Shown here one piece after another: positions 50,358-58,971 of a stretch of DNA of 64,000 bases. The first letter of the stretch is position 1. Every line of letters begins with the position of its first letter. A program made the translations under genes and the position numbers. The stretch is from Opitutus sp. (GTDB lineage Bacteria > Verrucomicrobiota > Verrucomicrobiia > Opitutales > Opitutaceae). Below the pieces are notes generated by a model, which saw nothing but the letters and a program-made list of their open reading frames with translations, searched no databases and had not been told where the DNA came from. The stretch is from assembly GCA_024998815.1 (NCBI GenBank), contig JACEUQ010000002.1:1378501-1442500 (forward strand). The letters run 5' to 3'.

Positions 50358-51191
50358 TCAGGTTGCCTTGAGTTTGAATTTCTCAACCTGCCTGAGGGCC
50401 ATCCAGTCGCAGATAGCGCCAAGGTCAGCGACTGGGACATTGGTGTGCGGTAGGGTGTGCAGGTAAGGTGGCGGGCCAAATTCTGGAGTCAGGGTGGAAG
50501 TCGCCAAGCCTCGGGCAGCCTGCGATTGCCAGACGAGTTCCCACCAGCTCTCGTGCGCTTTCAGGTGCGGTGCATATTCCGGTGCCGAGGGATCGGGGAC
50601 TTGAGGCCCTTCCTCATACCCGACCCGTGCATGGAGATGGTGGCACTGGCTTGCAGCGAGCGCGATGGTGTCGGCCATGTCGGGCAGCAGTCGCTCGCAG
50701 ACGCAGACCCAATGACTGAAATCGCAGGTCACGCGCAGGTCGGGAAACTGCTTCAGAATCTGCCGTGTCTGCCATGGCGTTCCGAAGTAGCGGAGTCGGT
50801 GGGTTTCGTGCGAAATGGGAATCCCCACCTCCTTTTCCAGAGCCAAGACCTGCCCGTAGAAATCCTCAGCCTCGGCGGGGCACCAGTTGTCGTAGCCGGA
50901 GTGGGCATTGAAAAACAGCGGTTCGTGTTCAAGGCACTCCTCGATCTGGACGCGCAGCGAATCCAGATGTTCGCGCACGGTTCCCCCGGCGATGAAGTCG
51001 TTGCTGAAGATTTGAGGCACCCATCCGAAGTTGGTTTCCTTGATAAAGCGTAGAAATATATCCCGGTCTGGCACGAACCGGATTGAAACTTCGAGGGCAT
51101 CGTAGCCCACCTCCCGCCAATGCGGGAGATAGTGGTTCAGGCCGTGACTGAGATCAACGCCCCATAGGTGTCGGACAAGTTTAAGGTTCAT
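50358..51191 (-). CDS. Sugar phosphate isomerase/epimerase-like TIM-barrel protein
   Basis: The protein has 277 residues from ATG 51191 (a TTG at 51203 is also in frame). An N-terminal VRHLWGVDLSHGLNHYLPHW, IPISHETHRLRYFGTP, LRVTCDFSHWVCVCERLLPD, and CHHLHARVGYEEGPQVPDP mark the barrel and its His/Asp/Glu metal site. It is the last gene of the minus-strand set with the desaturase-Rieske-reductase gene and ends 63 bases from the convergent operon. It is one of three TIM-barrel isomerases in 4 kb, each clearly different in sequence. Confidence 0.8.
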   Translation of the reverse strand: MNLKLVRHLWGVDLSHGLNHYLPHWREVGYDALEVSIRFVPDRDIFLRFIKETNFGWVPQIFSNDFIAGGTVREHLDSLRVQIEECLEHEPLFFNAHSGYDNWCPAEAEDFYGQVLALEKEVGIPISHETHRLRYFGTPWQTRQILKQFPDLRVTCDFSHWVCVCERLLPDMADTIALAASQCHHLHARVGYEEGPQVPDPSAPEYAPHLKAHESWWELVWQSQAARGLATSTLTPEFGPPPYLHTLPHTNVPVADLGAICDWMALRQVEKFKLKAT

Positions 51192-51221
51192 GGAAGGTTT
51201 CAAAGGTGCGATGCGCAGTCC

Positions 51222-53510
51222 TTAAAATTCGTCGTAGGCGATTTGGTTGGCTGGGACGCCGAGGTCGGTGAGGACTTTGACGCAGGCCTTGATCATCTGG
51301 GGCGGGCCGCAGAGGTAGTATTCGACGGCCTTGGGGTTGGCGTGCGCGCGTAGGTGTTTTTCTAGGACAACGTCGTGGATGAAGCCGGTGTGGCCGGTCC
51401 AGGCGTCCTCGGGCAGCGGGGAACTGAGCGCGAGGTGGAAGGCAAAGTTTGGATGCTTGGTGGCAAGGGCGGCGAAGTAGTCGTCGTAGAAAATTTCCTG
51501 TTTGGAGCGGGCGCCATACCAGAAGGACACGCGGCGGGCGGTGTGCTCGGTCTCGAAGAGCTGCGAGAGGTGGGCGCGGAGCGGGGCCATGCCGGCGCCC
51601 CCGCCGATGTAAACCATCTCGCGCTGGGTGGGCTTGGGGTGGAAATCGCCGAAGGGGCCGATGGCGGTGACGGTGTCGCCCGGCCTTAGGCTGAAGACGT
51701 AGGCGGAGCCGACGCCGGGGGCGCAGGCCTGGCCGGGGGGCGGGGTGGCGATGCGGACGTTGAAGCGCAGGACTCGCTCAGTCTGTTGGTTGCTGGCGAG
51801 GGAGTAGTTGTTGCGGCGACCAGCCTCCGGATTCCGCGCGACGAGGTCGAAGACGTGCTGGGTGCGCCAGACAGAGGCGTAGGGCTCGGGGATATCGAAG
51901 TCGGCAAAGCGAAGTTCTGCTTAGGCGGGGATGTCGAGCTGGAGGTAGTCGCCGGGTGTGAAGGCGATCTGCTCGGCGGCGTCGATGGGCTCGAGGACGA
52001 ACTCCTTGATGAAAGTGGCGACGTTGCGGTTGGAGACGACGCGGAGGCGGTAGGTTTTTTGCGGACGGGCGCCGACGCCGCCGGCCTGGACGACGTTGAG
52101 ATGGAGACGGCCGCCGCGCTCCTCGATCTGGTAGGTGGCGAGGCCGCGGCAGATGGGGGCGCGGGCCGGGGAGCCGTCGGCGAGGTTAAAGCGACCGTTG
52201 TGCTTGGGGCACTCGATGATTTTGCCTTTAACAAGGCCGTCGGCGAGGTGGGTGTTGCCATGGGTGCAGATGCCGTCGGTGGCGTAGAGTTTGCCCTCGG
52301 CGTCACGATAGAGCGCGTAGGTCTTTTTGCCGTGGTCGAAGCGGATGACGTCGGCGGGGCCGAGGTCGGCGGCGGCGCAGACCTCGATCCAGCCGCGGGC
52401 GTCGGGCTTGGCGTCGGCGTGGCGTCCGGCGGCGGAATCGGCGACGCGGGACTTGGGGGTGGGGAGCACGCGTTTGACGTGGAAGGCGGGGTCTTTGACC
52501 TGGCGGAAGACGGAGGGAACGATCTCGCGCCAGGCGGCGAGCAGGCTCGGGTAGGGGGTGGGGCAGTCGTCCTTCACGGCGGCGTGGAGCTTCGGCAGGG
52601 CGTGGTAGGGAACGAGCGGGAACATGTGGTGCTCCACGTGGTAGTTCATATTCCAATACAGGTAGCGGTGGATGAAGTTCATGTAGACCGTCCGGCAGTT
52701 GAGGCGGTGGTCGAGGACGTTCTCGGCGAGGCCGGAGTGCTGGGTGAGGCCGTAGACGACCATGAGCCAGGAGCCGAAGAGGTTGGCGAGGCCGACGAAG
52801 AGCAGCGGGAGGATGCTCTGGGTGGCGATGGCGGTGGCGATGACGGCGGCGTAGATGGCGACGGAGATGCGGGCCTTGCGGTAGATTTTGGGGAACTCGG
52901 TCTCGGGAATGAAGGTCTTCTCGTCGGCGGACATGCGGCCGAAGGAGTGGCGGAGGAGTTTGCCGAAATAGACCGGATACACGCCGAGGTTGAAGAAGCC
53001 CATGACGATGGCTTTGACGTCGGGCGGGCGGGGGACGGCGATCTCGGGATCGCGGCCGACGATGATGGTGTCGGAGTGGTGGCGGGTGTGGGACCAGCGC
53101 CAGAGGGTGGACTCACGCATGACCATGAACGAGGCGATCTCGTAGAGGGCGTTGTTCATCCAGTCGGTCTTGAAGGCGGTGCCGTGGCTGGACTCGTGCC
53201 AGCGGGAGTCGGAGGTGGAGGCGTAAAGCACGGCGTAGAAGGCGTAGGGGATGAGGGCCCACCAAGTGCCCCAAAGGGCGTAGGTGGCGTAGGCGGTGCC
53301 GAGGAGGAGGGCGAACCAGATGAAGGTGTCACGGAGGGCGGGACCGTCGCGGCGCTCGAGGAGCTTGCGCATGGTGGCGCGGGGGACGGGGCATTGATAC
53401 CACTCGGCCTCGGCGAGTCCGCGCTCGATGGCACGGGTGGCATTTTCACCCGTAAGACTGTAGTCAAGGTGGGGCGTAGGTTTGGAGAGAATAGTGGTAT
53501 CTGTGCTCAT
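51222..53510 (-). pseudogene. Fatty-acid-desaturase-type oxygenase / Rieske / ferredoxin reductase fusion (MocD-MocE-MocF-like) with an in-frame stop
   Basis: One reading frame of 762 sense and stop positions joins three modules. Residues about 30-310 are a membrane desaturase/hydroxylase with His boxes HESSHGT, HTRHH and NYHVEHHMFP and several hydrophobic segments. Residues about 350-470 are a Rieske domain: CTHGNTHL...CPKHNGRF. Residues about 480-762 are an NqrF-like FAD/NAD reductase with RNNYSLASNQ, VYIGGGAGMAPLRAHL and EYYLCGPPQMIKAC. A TAA at 51921-51923 interrupts it between ...LQLDIPA and AELRFADFDIP; the frame is otherwise open to 51222. MocD, MocE and MocF of rhizopine demethylation are separate proteins, so a one-chain version is notable. 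The ATG at 53510 begins the conserved part. Whether the stop is a mutation, read through or sequencing error is open. Confidence 0.8.
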
Positions 53511-53562
53511 GGGGCTAGGGAGCTGTTGTAGGGTGTTTTGTGCGGAACCGATGACCGAGGCA

Positions 53563-53858
53563 TTAGCCGGTTGAGGTGTCATTCGTGGTGAAGACTTCGT
53601 CCATATTTGCCCACCACTCGCCCTCGGCACGGTCGTCGAGAGGGATATGGCAAGGCTTGCAAAGATCCCACCATTCCTGAGTTCTCGGGTCGGCTGCCAT
53701 GCGGGCGGAGTCGGCGGCGATGTCCGCGCCGATGTATTCAAAGTAACTGAAGAGATAGTGATTCCCGTCGGGGAGCTTGCGGAGGAAGATCGAGTAGTTG
53801 CGGATGTTGCAGTCCTTTATCTTCTCAAGGATCTCCGGCCAGACCGCCTCGTGAACTC
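53563..53858 (-). pseudogene. L-rhamnose mutarotase-like gene, 5' end lost at IS630
   Basis: The minus strand encodes RVHEAVWPEILEKIKDC, then RNYSIFLRKLPDGNHYLFSY, FEYIGADIAADSARMAADP, WWDLCKPCHIPLDDRAEGEW and a short tail to the TAA at 53563-53565. These are the signature blocks of the RhaM (DUF718) family, which interconverts sugar anomers. About 25-30 N-terminal residues are missing; they are not found beyond the IS630 at 54974. It lies 52 bases upstream of the desaturase fusion, implying one catabolic operon, perhaps for a deoxy- or O-methyl-sugar. Confidence 0.85.
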
Positions 53859-54973
53859 GTGCTTAATTGCGTAGATTAATGATAGTATTTCTGAGTTGGC
53901 TACCCTTGACCTCGCGCTTGCGCCACTTGAACGGCTTGGCATTGGGCAGGTAGGCGGCGACGAAAGCGTCAATGGCCTGACTAAGTTCGGCGACGCTTCT
54001 GAAGTTCGCGCCCCGTAGAGCCTTCCTTGTTAGTATGCCGAACCAGATTTCCACTTGATTGAGCCAACTCGCCGAGGTTGGGGTAAAGTGGAAGTGGACA
54101 TTGGGGTGCCGAGCGAGCCAAGCGTCGCACTTTTTGTGGGTGCAATAATTATCCAAAATCACGTGGAGTTCCCTCTCGGGCGGGTGATCCGCCACCACTT
54201 GGTCCATGAACAGCAGGAACTCCTCCCGGCGCTTAAGGGTGGTTTTCTGCGTCTTGATCAAGCCCGTGGCCACATCAAGTGCAGCGAACAAGTTGAGTGT
54301 ACCGTGGCGCTTGTAGGTGCTTTTGAGTCCCTGGACGATTTTACCATTGTCGGTCTCCACGTAACCGGTGGCGCGCTCTAGGGCTTGGATGCCAGGCTTT
54401 TCATCCACACTTATCACCAATGCCTTTTCCGGTGGGCTCAGGTAGAGCCCGACGATATCGGCTGCCTTGGCCGCGAACTGCTTGTCAGTGCTCACGCACC
54501 ACGAGCGCTGGCGCTGCAGGCAAATGCCCTCCTTGCGCAGCACTCGCCAGACCGCGTGCACCGAGCCGTCGAGCGCACGGGCCACCGCTGGACCATCCCA
54601 GCGCGCCTGCCCCGGAGGGGGTGGCCCTTCCAATAAAGCCAGCACCCGATCTCGAAAGTCCTCACCGTAGGTGCGCTTCGCGCCCGGCCGTGCCGCATCA
54701 TCCAGCCCCTTCATGCCAAGCAGCACAAAGCGATCCCTCCACTTTATTACGGTGTTCGGCCTAGTGTTGCAGCGGCGCGCCACCTCTTGCACCTGCTCGC
54801 CACTCACGCACCCAAGGATCATCCGGGCGCGCTCAACTCGCTGCCTCGACTCAATCCGGCTGGTGGCCCGTTTTTCTAGGGATTGCTGATCCCCCTCGCT
54901 ACAAGTGATTCGCACGGCTTTTCGTCCCATCTACAAAGCGGATACAATATCACTTATTATTGCAAGTAAGCAC
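53859..54973 (-). mobile_element. IS630-family insertion sequence (complete, 1115 bp)
   Basis: The ends GTGCTTAATTGCG (53859) and CAAGTAAGCAC (54973) are inverted repeats. TA follows the right end, as expected for IS630, but the left end is flanked by CTC, not TA. A target duplication is thus missing on the mutarotase side, suggesting a deletion that began at the IS end. Confidence 0.88.
53863..54930 (-). CDS. IS630-family transposase
   Basis: The protein has 355 residues. The N-terminal HTH is EVARRCNTRPNTVIKWRDRF. The DDE core shows ISVDEKPGIQAL (first Asp), ELHVILDNYCTHK (second Asp) and FTPTSASWLNQVEIWFG (Glu), as in Tc1/mariner-IS630 transposases. It is complete, unlike the copy at 42758. 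Confidence 0.92.
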   Translation of the reverse strand: MGRKAVRITCSEGDQQSLEKRATSRIESRQRVERARMILGCVSGEQVQEVARRCNTRPNTVIKWRDRFVLLGMKGLDDAARPGAKRTYGEDFRDRVLALLEGPPPPGQARWDGPAVARALDGSVHAVWRVLRKEGICLQRQRSWCVSTDKQFAAKAADIVGLYLSPPEKALVISVDEKPGIQALERATGYVETDNGKIVQGLKSTYKRHGTLNLFAALDVATGLIKTQKTTLKRREEFLLFMDQVVADHPPERELHVILDNYCTHKKCDAWLARHPNVHFHFTPTSASWLNQVEIWFGILTRKALRGANFRSVAELSQAIDAFVAAYLPNAKPFKWRKREVKGSQLRNTIINLRN

Positions 54974-55154
54974 TAGATGCGATTGAACCCTTGGAGGCAC
55001 TGGCTCAAGCATAATGCACACGAAGCCTAACCTGCCTGTAAAGGCGTCTGTTCAGGTTTTTTATCGATAACGTGTCCAGGGCGAAATCGGCGAAACTTAT
55101 TTTTTCCCGCCACTTTTACGCCCACTCGATTTGGGTGGACTGGTTTTCCTTACA
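54974..55154. other. Unassigned stretch between IS630 and an IS21 remnant
   Basis: No open frame or recognised repeat. It does not encode the missing start of the mutarotase gene. Confidence 0.4.
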
Positions 55155-55281
55155 TGTGAGCGGCGAGCGGGAAAGCGTCTATTTCTGGCGGTTAGGAATG
55201 CACTTCTTCTTCGGTGGATCTTCTTCCCCTTAAAAAGAGTAATACTCTTCTTCCGTGGGTGGGTTTTCTTCCCTGTCCGGC
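55155..55281 (+). mobile_element. IS21 remnant (passenger-side terminus only)
   Basis: TGTGAGCGGCGAGCGGGAAA and the following bases, through AAAAAGAGTAATACTCTTC, match 18942 downwards (reverse complement) to about 127 bp, then diverge after CCCTGTCCGGC. It contains the terminus and probable promoter of the passenger genes but no coding sequence. It is a third, almost wholly deleted IS21. Confidence 0.88.
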
Positions 55282-55389
55282 CGGAACCGCTAATATCGCT
55301 TCTGAACCTATCGTCTCTGACGACGGTTCGGTCTCGGTGTAGGTTCTCGGCTAAATCCTACAGCCTTCAGGCTGTGGAACTTTAATGAA

Positions 55390-55575
55390 CGACTTTGGCG
55401 CTCCGTAAAATATGAGGAAGTCTACCTCCATGCTTACGTCAACCTAGTCGAGGCCGAACGCCAACTACGCGCCTACTTAAGCTTCTACAACGACCGCCGT
55501 CCGCACAGTTCGCACGATGGCCAAACGCCTTCGGAAGTCTACCACCTGAAAACCAAACCCCAGAAGGCCGCCTGA
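55390..55575 (+). pseudogene. IS3-family transposase (OrfB), C-terminal fragment
   Basis: An open frame too short for most callers reads RLWRSVKYEEVYLHAYVNLV, then RAYLSFYNDRRPHSSHDGQT and PSEVYHLKTKPQKAA before TGA. The RLWR..KYEE/YLHAY and FYN..RPHS..G.TP blocks are the end of the IS3-family integrase core, including the catalytic-Glu-side helix. The rest of the element is absent. Confidence 0.85.
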
Positions 55576-55592
55576 CGGAGGCCAGACAATGC

Positions 55593-55616
55593 GGGGAGGG
55601 AGCAAGCTCCCTCCCC
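55593..55616. terminator. Perfect 11-bp hairpin after the IS3 fragment
   Basis: GGGGAGGGAGC-AA-GCTCCCTCCCC is a perfect palindrome 17 bases after the stop. No T run follows; it could be an IS-encoded terminator or simply a stable palindrome. The stretch 55617-55817 contains a C run but no gene. Confidence 0.45.
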
Positions 55617-55817
55617 TGGAGTTTGGCCCCAAAACGAATTGAGATCCGCCCCCCCCCCAGCTAAGGTAGAATCGTACCGCAGGTAGCAACGGCATGGGTT
55701 TCGATGAGTTCGTTGACGTGAGGGTGGCTGTTGCGAAGTCTGCGAAACTCTCCGGAGTGATCAGCTCAGATCGCCATACATGATGCGCAGCACCTGTATG
55801 GTTCTTGGCACGAGTTA

Positions 55818-57811
55818 AGTAGAGTAGAGAGAGCCGCGCGTCGGTAACCCGTCAGCGCGACCCTCCTCCTCGTCAAACCGTGCAAGCGGTTTTCCCGCAC
55901 ACGGCTTACCGAGTCCCCATTCTTTCGGTTTGGTTTCAGCGGAGTTCATTGCTTCCAAGCCGCCGTAAGCGGCCAGTGCCATAGTTTGTATTGACCATGC
56001 AAACGGTCGTCGGTGAAGAACTCGAAGAGTCCGTGGGTGCGGCTATACTTTCGCCACAGCCACCGCCGCAACCGGTTGCGCACAAAAGCCTGCTGGTTAC
56101 TAAACACGTGCGTGCTGTTGCCGTAATGAAACGCCGTCGCCCAACCGCGAGTGATTTGGTTGACCTTGCGGACCACCGCCACCGCCGGTTGGTTGCGCGT
56201 TCGCACATCTAGCTCCATCCGCACTTTGTCGCGTAACTTGGCCAGACTTTTCGCACTGGGTTCCACGTGCGGATACCTTCGTTTGCTCTTCATGCCTTGC
56301 CGCCATGCGACGGAAAAACCGAGGAACTCAAAGCCTTCCTTTCGTGTATCCACCAGTCGGGTTTTCTCTTCGTTGAGCTTTAACTTACGTGCCTCCAGCC
56401 ACCGTTTCAGTCGCGTTTGCAGCCCCGCCCCTTGACCCGGTTTGCACAGGATCAGGAGGTCGTCGGCGTAACGCACCATCGTCGGCTTTTGTTCGCACTT
56501 CTCATTCACCGCATGATCGAGGTCGTTGAGGTAGAGGTTCGCCAGCAGAGGCGATATAACTCCGCCTTGTGGCGTGCCACACCGGTTCGCGCTCACCTTG
56601 CGGCACCCCGTGTCCCGGTCCTCTTCCACGATGGGTGCGCGCAGCCACGTTTTTATTAAACGCAACACGCTCCCATCGCTCACCCGTTTGGCCACCAATT
56701 GCAGGAGTTCGCGGTGCGGGATCATATCGAAGTAGCTCGATAAATCCGCGTCCACCACCTCCACCTTTCCGCTCAGCAGGGCCTCTTTAACTTTGTCCAT
56801 CGCCTGATGGGTCCGACGTTTCGGCCGGTAGGCGTAGGAATGGTCATGGAAGTCCGCCTCTAGGATTGGCTGCAACACGATCACCGCCGCGCTTTGCACC
56901 ACCCGGTCTTTCACCGTAGGGATGCCCAGCGCACGACGTTTGGTCCTGGCCTGATCCTTCCATATATAGACGCGCAGGACCGGACTGGGTCGGTAGGTTT
57001 TCGTTCGCATTTCCTCCGCCAGCGCAAGCAGCCATGCCGCCCGATAGGCTTCGTTCTTTGCGAGCGTTTCCACCTCGAACCCGTCCACTCCCGGCACGCC
57101 GTCATTGGCGATCACCTGATCGAGCGCATCCGACAGAATGTCCTGCCGATACAGCTCTCCATACAAACTATAGAACCGCCAATGCGGCTCCGCTTTTGCT
57201 TTCCGATATAGCACACGTTGCAGCTTCCGAACCTTCGGTGACGTTTTTATCCAGAGTTCATCACCCCAGCCATCGTCGGGTCCTTTGCCGCTCTGTGATG
57301 CGTGGGAACAAGTGCCCTCCCTTCGCTCCCCGGCGGTTTTAATGTCCGCTAGATCATCACTACTATGGAGGTCTCCGACTCCTGCCACGGCCCGTCCGGC
57401 CTTACGAGGTTTTGCCGCGCTTGTGCCGGTGGTTGAGGCATCGCAAGACGCCCCACCGCCGCAGGTCTCACCACTTAACCTAACGACCTTTCCCACCCCG
57501 CCGCCCCCGCTGACTCCGCCGACGTGTTGATCGGAAATCAACGATTTAGGTCCTACGTCTTTGCGAGACTGCCTTTTCCGATCCTTGCAGTCTTCACCGT
57601 TCAGGTAGCGGCTGGACTCGTCGGTTGTTTCGGTAACGGAGCTCATTGGATGGGGTTCACCTTCGTTGCGGCTGACTGGTTCGGGCACACGGTCGTGCTT
57701 TCCGGCGAGGCCTCGCGGCCTGCATCCGTGACCGGGCCCTTCGACCGCGAATCATTAAATTCGGCCGAACAGACTTTCACTGTTATGGTTGTTAGTTTCA
57801 TGGTCGCACAC
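55818..57811 (-). mobile_element. Group II intron with reverse transcriptase (apparently complete)
   Basis: The 3' end is fixed near 55818 by divergence from the fragment at 43537-43929. A candidate 5' end GTGTGCGACC begins at 57811 on the minus strand. Between are ribozyme domains I-III (about 57270-57811), the RT/maturase gene in domain IV, domain V (about 55876-55908) and domain VI with GGCTCTCTCTACTCTAC at its end. The length is about 2.0 kb. It lies in a gene-poor stretch rather than in a host gene. Confidence 0.8.
55946..57688 (-). CDS. Group II intron reverse transcriptase/maturase
   Basis: The recognisable protein begins near residue 145 of the 580-codon frame with SPKVRKLQRVLYRKAKAEPH. 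RT motifs follow: GVPGVDG, RRALGIPTVKDRVVQSA, FHDHSYAYRPKRRTHQA, GTPQGGVISPLLANLYLNDL and RYADDLLILC (YADD at about 407-410). The maturase domain X ends the protein; no HNH endonuclease is seen. The first 140 codons overlap ribozyme domains and are probably not translated, since no family likeness is visible there; a true start near 57270 is expected, perhaps at a non-ATG codon. Role: splicing of its own intron and reverse splicing into DNA. Confidence 0.85.
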   Translation of the reverse strand: MPEPVSRNEGEPHPMSSVTETTDESSRYLNGEDCKDRKRQSRKDVGPKSLISDQHVGGVSGGGGVGKVVRLSGETCGGGASCDASTTGTSAAKPRKAGRAVAGVGDLHSSDDLADIKTAGERREGTCSHASQSGKGPDDGWGDELWIKTSPKVRKLQRVLYRKAKAEPHWRFYSLYGELYRQDILSDALDQVIANDGVPGVDGFEVETLAKNEAYRAAWLLALAEEMRTKTYRPSPVLRVYIWKDQARTKRRALGIPTVKDRVVQSAAVIVLQPILEADFHDHSYAYRPKRRTHQAMDKVKEALLSGKVEVVDADLSSYFDMIPHRELLQLVAKRVSDGSVLRLIKTWLRAPIVEEDRDTGCRKVSANRCGTPQGGVISPLLANLYLNDLDHAVNEKCEQKPTMVRYADDLLILCKPGQGAGLQTRLKRWLEARKLKLNEEKTRLVDTRKEGFEFLGFSVAWRQGMKSKRRYPHVEPSAKSLAKLRDKVRMELDVRTRNQPAVAVVRKVNQITRGWATAFHYGNSTHVFSNQQAFVRNRLRRWLWRKYSRTHGLFEFFTDDRLHGQYKLWHWPLTAAWKQ

Positions 57812-57828
57812 CCGAACGCCGAAGTTTT

Positions 57829-57964
57829 AACCACGGAATTCACAGATGAGCACAGATAACAGAGTGTTACTGAATTTGAAGACAGGATGAAAAAAAGGGG
57901 ATCAAGCTGAGTCCGTTTACCTCCTAAGGGATTGTATCTGTGCAATCTGTGTAATCTGTGGTTG
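57829..57964. repeat. Inverted repeat of the AACCACAGAT..CACAGAT type
   Basis: AACCACGGAATTCACAGATG and AGCACAGATA on the left pair imperfectly with TATCTGTGCAATCTGTG and TAATCTGTGGTT on the right. The pairing covers about 30 bp with several mismatches. It lies just outside the intron 5' end and ends 92 bases before the VF530 gene. It resembles a palindromic dispersed repeat; no second copy was found here. Confidence 0.55.
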
Positions 57965-58055
57965 GTTTGAACTTCGGAATTCAGGTTAAACGGGAAAGGG
58001 CACCTGTAGTGAAACACCCTTGCCCACGACGGGCGAGGGGCCTTGCCTCACTGCT

Positions 58056-58268
58056 ATGAACGCGTCCAACGACCCTTTGCATGGCATCACATTGGAGACG
58101 ATTATAACCGAGCTTGTCGCCCTGTATGGTTGGGATGGCCTAGCAAGCAGGATCGACGTGCGCTGCTTCACCCACGATCCAAGCGTCAAATCGAGCCTTA
58201 CTTTTTTGCGTAAAACCCCTTGGGCACGCAAAAAGGTGGAAGATCTTTTTGTACGCAGCCGACGTTAA
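58056..58268 (+). CDS. VF530-family small DNA-binding protein
   Basis: The 70-residue protein has the family-wide pattern [20 protein letters not shown], then [20 protein letters not shown] and [15 protein letters not shown]. The VF530 family (DUF2132) forms a SAP-like helical fold thought to bind DNA; its physiological role is not established. The ATG at 58056 is preferred to an in-frame start 12 codons earlier. It is monocistronic; 58269-58671 holds only a repeat. Confidence 0.88.
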   Translation: MNASNDPLHGITLETIITELVALYGWDGLASRIDVRCFTHDPSVKSSLTFLRKTPWARKKVEDLFVRSRR

Positions 58269-58436
58269 TTAACTCTCAGCGCTCAGGCGGTTTTAACAGC
58301 AGAACGCTCCCGCTATCCAGAGTCATCCAGAAAAGCAACTCAGGCCGGGCGCCCCAGTTTTTGAATAGTGAGCTGCTTTTAGCTGGAAAAACGGGTCCTA
58401 GTGTAGCGTGGGTTCTTGCTCAGCGAACCGGTGCGT

Positions 58437-58523
58437 GGCCCTGAGCGTGAGCTCAGGGTTCTGGATGCGCAAATACTGCGTAATCCCTGAGCTCACGCTC
58501 AGGGCCACAGGTCTCGCTGTCCA
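58437..58523. repeat. 87-bp palindromic repeat (GAGCGTGAGCTC family), member 3
   Basis: GGCCCTGAGCGTGAGCTCAG and CCCTGAGCTCACGCTCAGGG flank a loop TTCTGGATGCGCAAATACTG, followed by CCACAGGTCTCGCTGTCCA. It is nearly identical to 44061-44146, 14 kb away, including loop and tail. Apart from it, 58269-58671 contains nothing recognisable. Confidence 0.75.
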
Positions 58524-58671
58524 AAACGCCCCCTAAGGCCCCTAGTCGTGACTGGTGTGTTGGTTGCAGACCCGAAGCCTGTGCTACGTAGGACACGGAC
58601 GCTTTCTTAAAAGGCACGTCCAAGGCCGAAACCGTGCCTAGCTAAAATTTGCGATGCTGGCGCTCGCGGGG

Positions 58672-58956
58672 TCAGGCAGCGAAGCCAAATCGGTTCTTGA
58701 TGTCTGAAGCGTCCACCTGTATGGACTCAGCTAACAATTGGGAAACGATGCGTTCGGCGGCAATTTTAAGCATCCGGTCGAACTGGTGTTGAGTCAGCAT
58801 GCCGCCTTCGTGGCGGATGGCCGTAATCCTGGCGTGAAGCAACAGGAGGCTCATCAGGAACTCCTCCGCCTCAATTGGATCTTCGGCAAAGTGGGTTCTA
58901 ACGGTTGAATTGTGCTGAGGGAAAATAACGTAATCGATGGTGAATTTGCTGAGCAT
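58672..58956 (-). CDS. Small hypothetical protein
   Basis: The 94-residue, probably helical, protein is not recognised. An AAAGGA ribosome site is well spaced before its ATG. Immediately upstream of that site on the coding strand is a tract of 19 C residues (58972-58990), so expression could vary with tract length. It follows the DUF2934 gene on the same strand, with 47 bases between. Confidence 0.55.
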   Translation of the reverse strand: MLSKFTIDYVIFPQHNSTVRTHFAEDPIEAEEFLMSLLLLHARITAIRHEGGMLTQHQFDRMLKIAAERIVSQLLAESIQVDASDIKNRFGFAA

Positions 58957-58971
58957 AAACGGGTTCCTTTC

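Noticed and set aside
51786-53531. 581-codon plus-strand frame over the desaturase fusion gene
   Set aside because: Val/Gly/Glu/Asp-rich antisense translation with no domain; the opposite strand has three recognisable redox domains.
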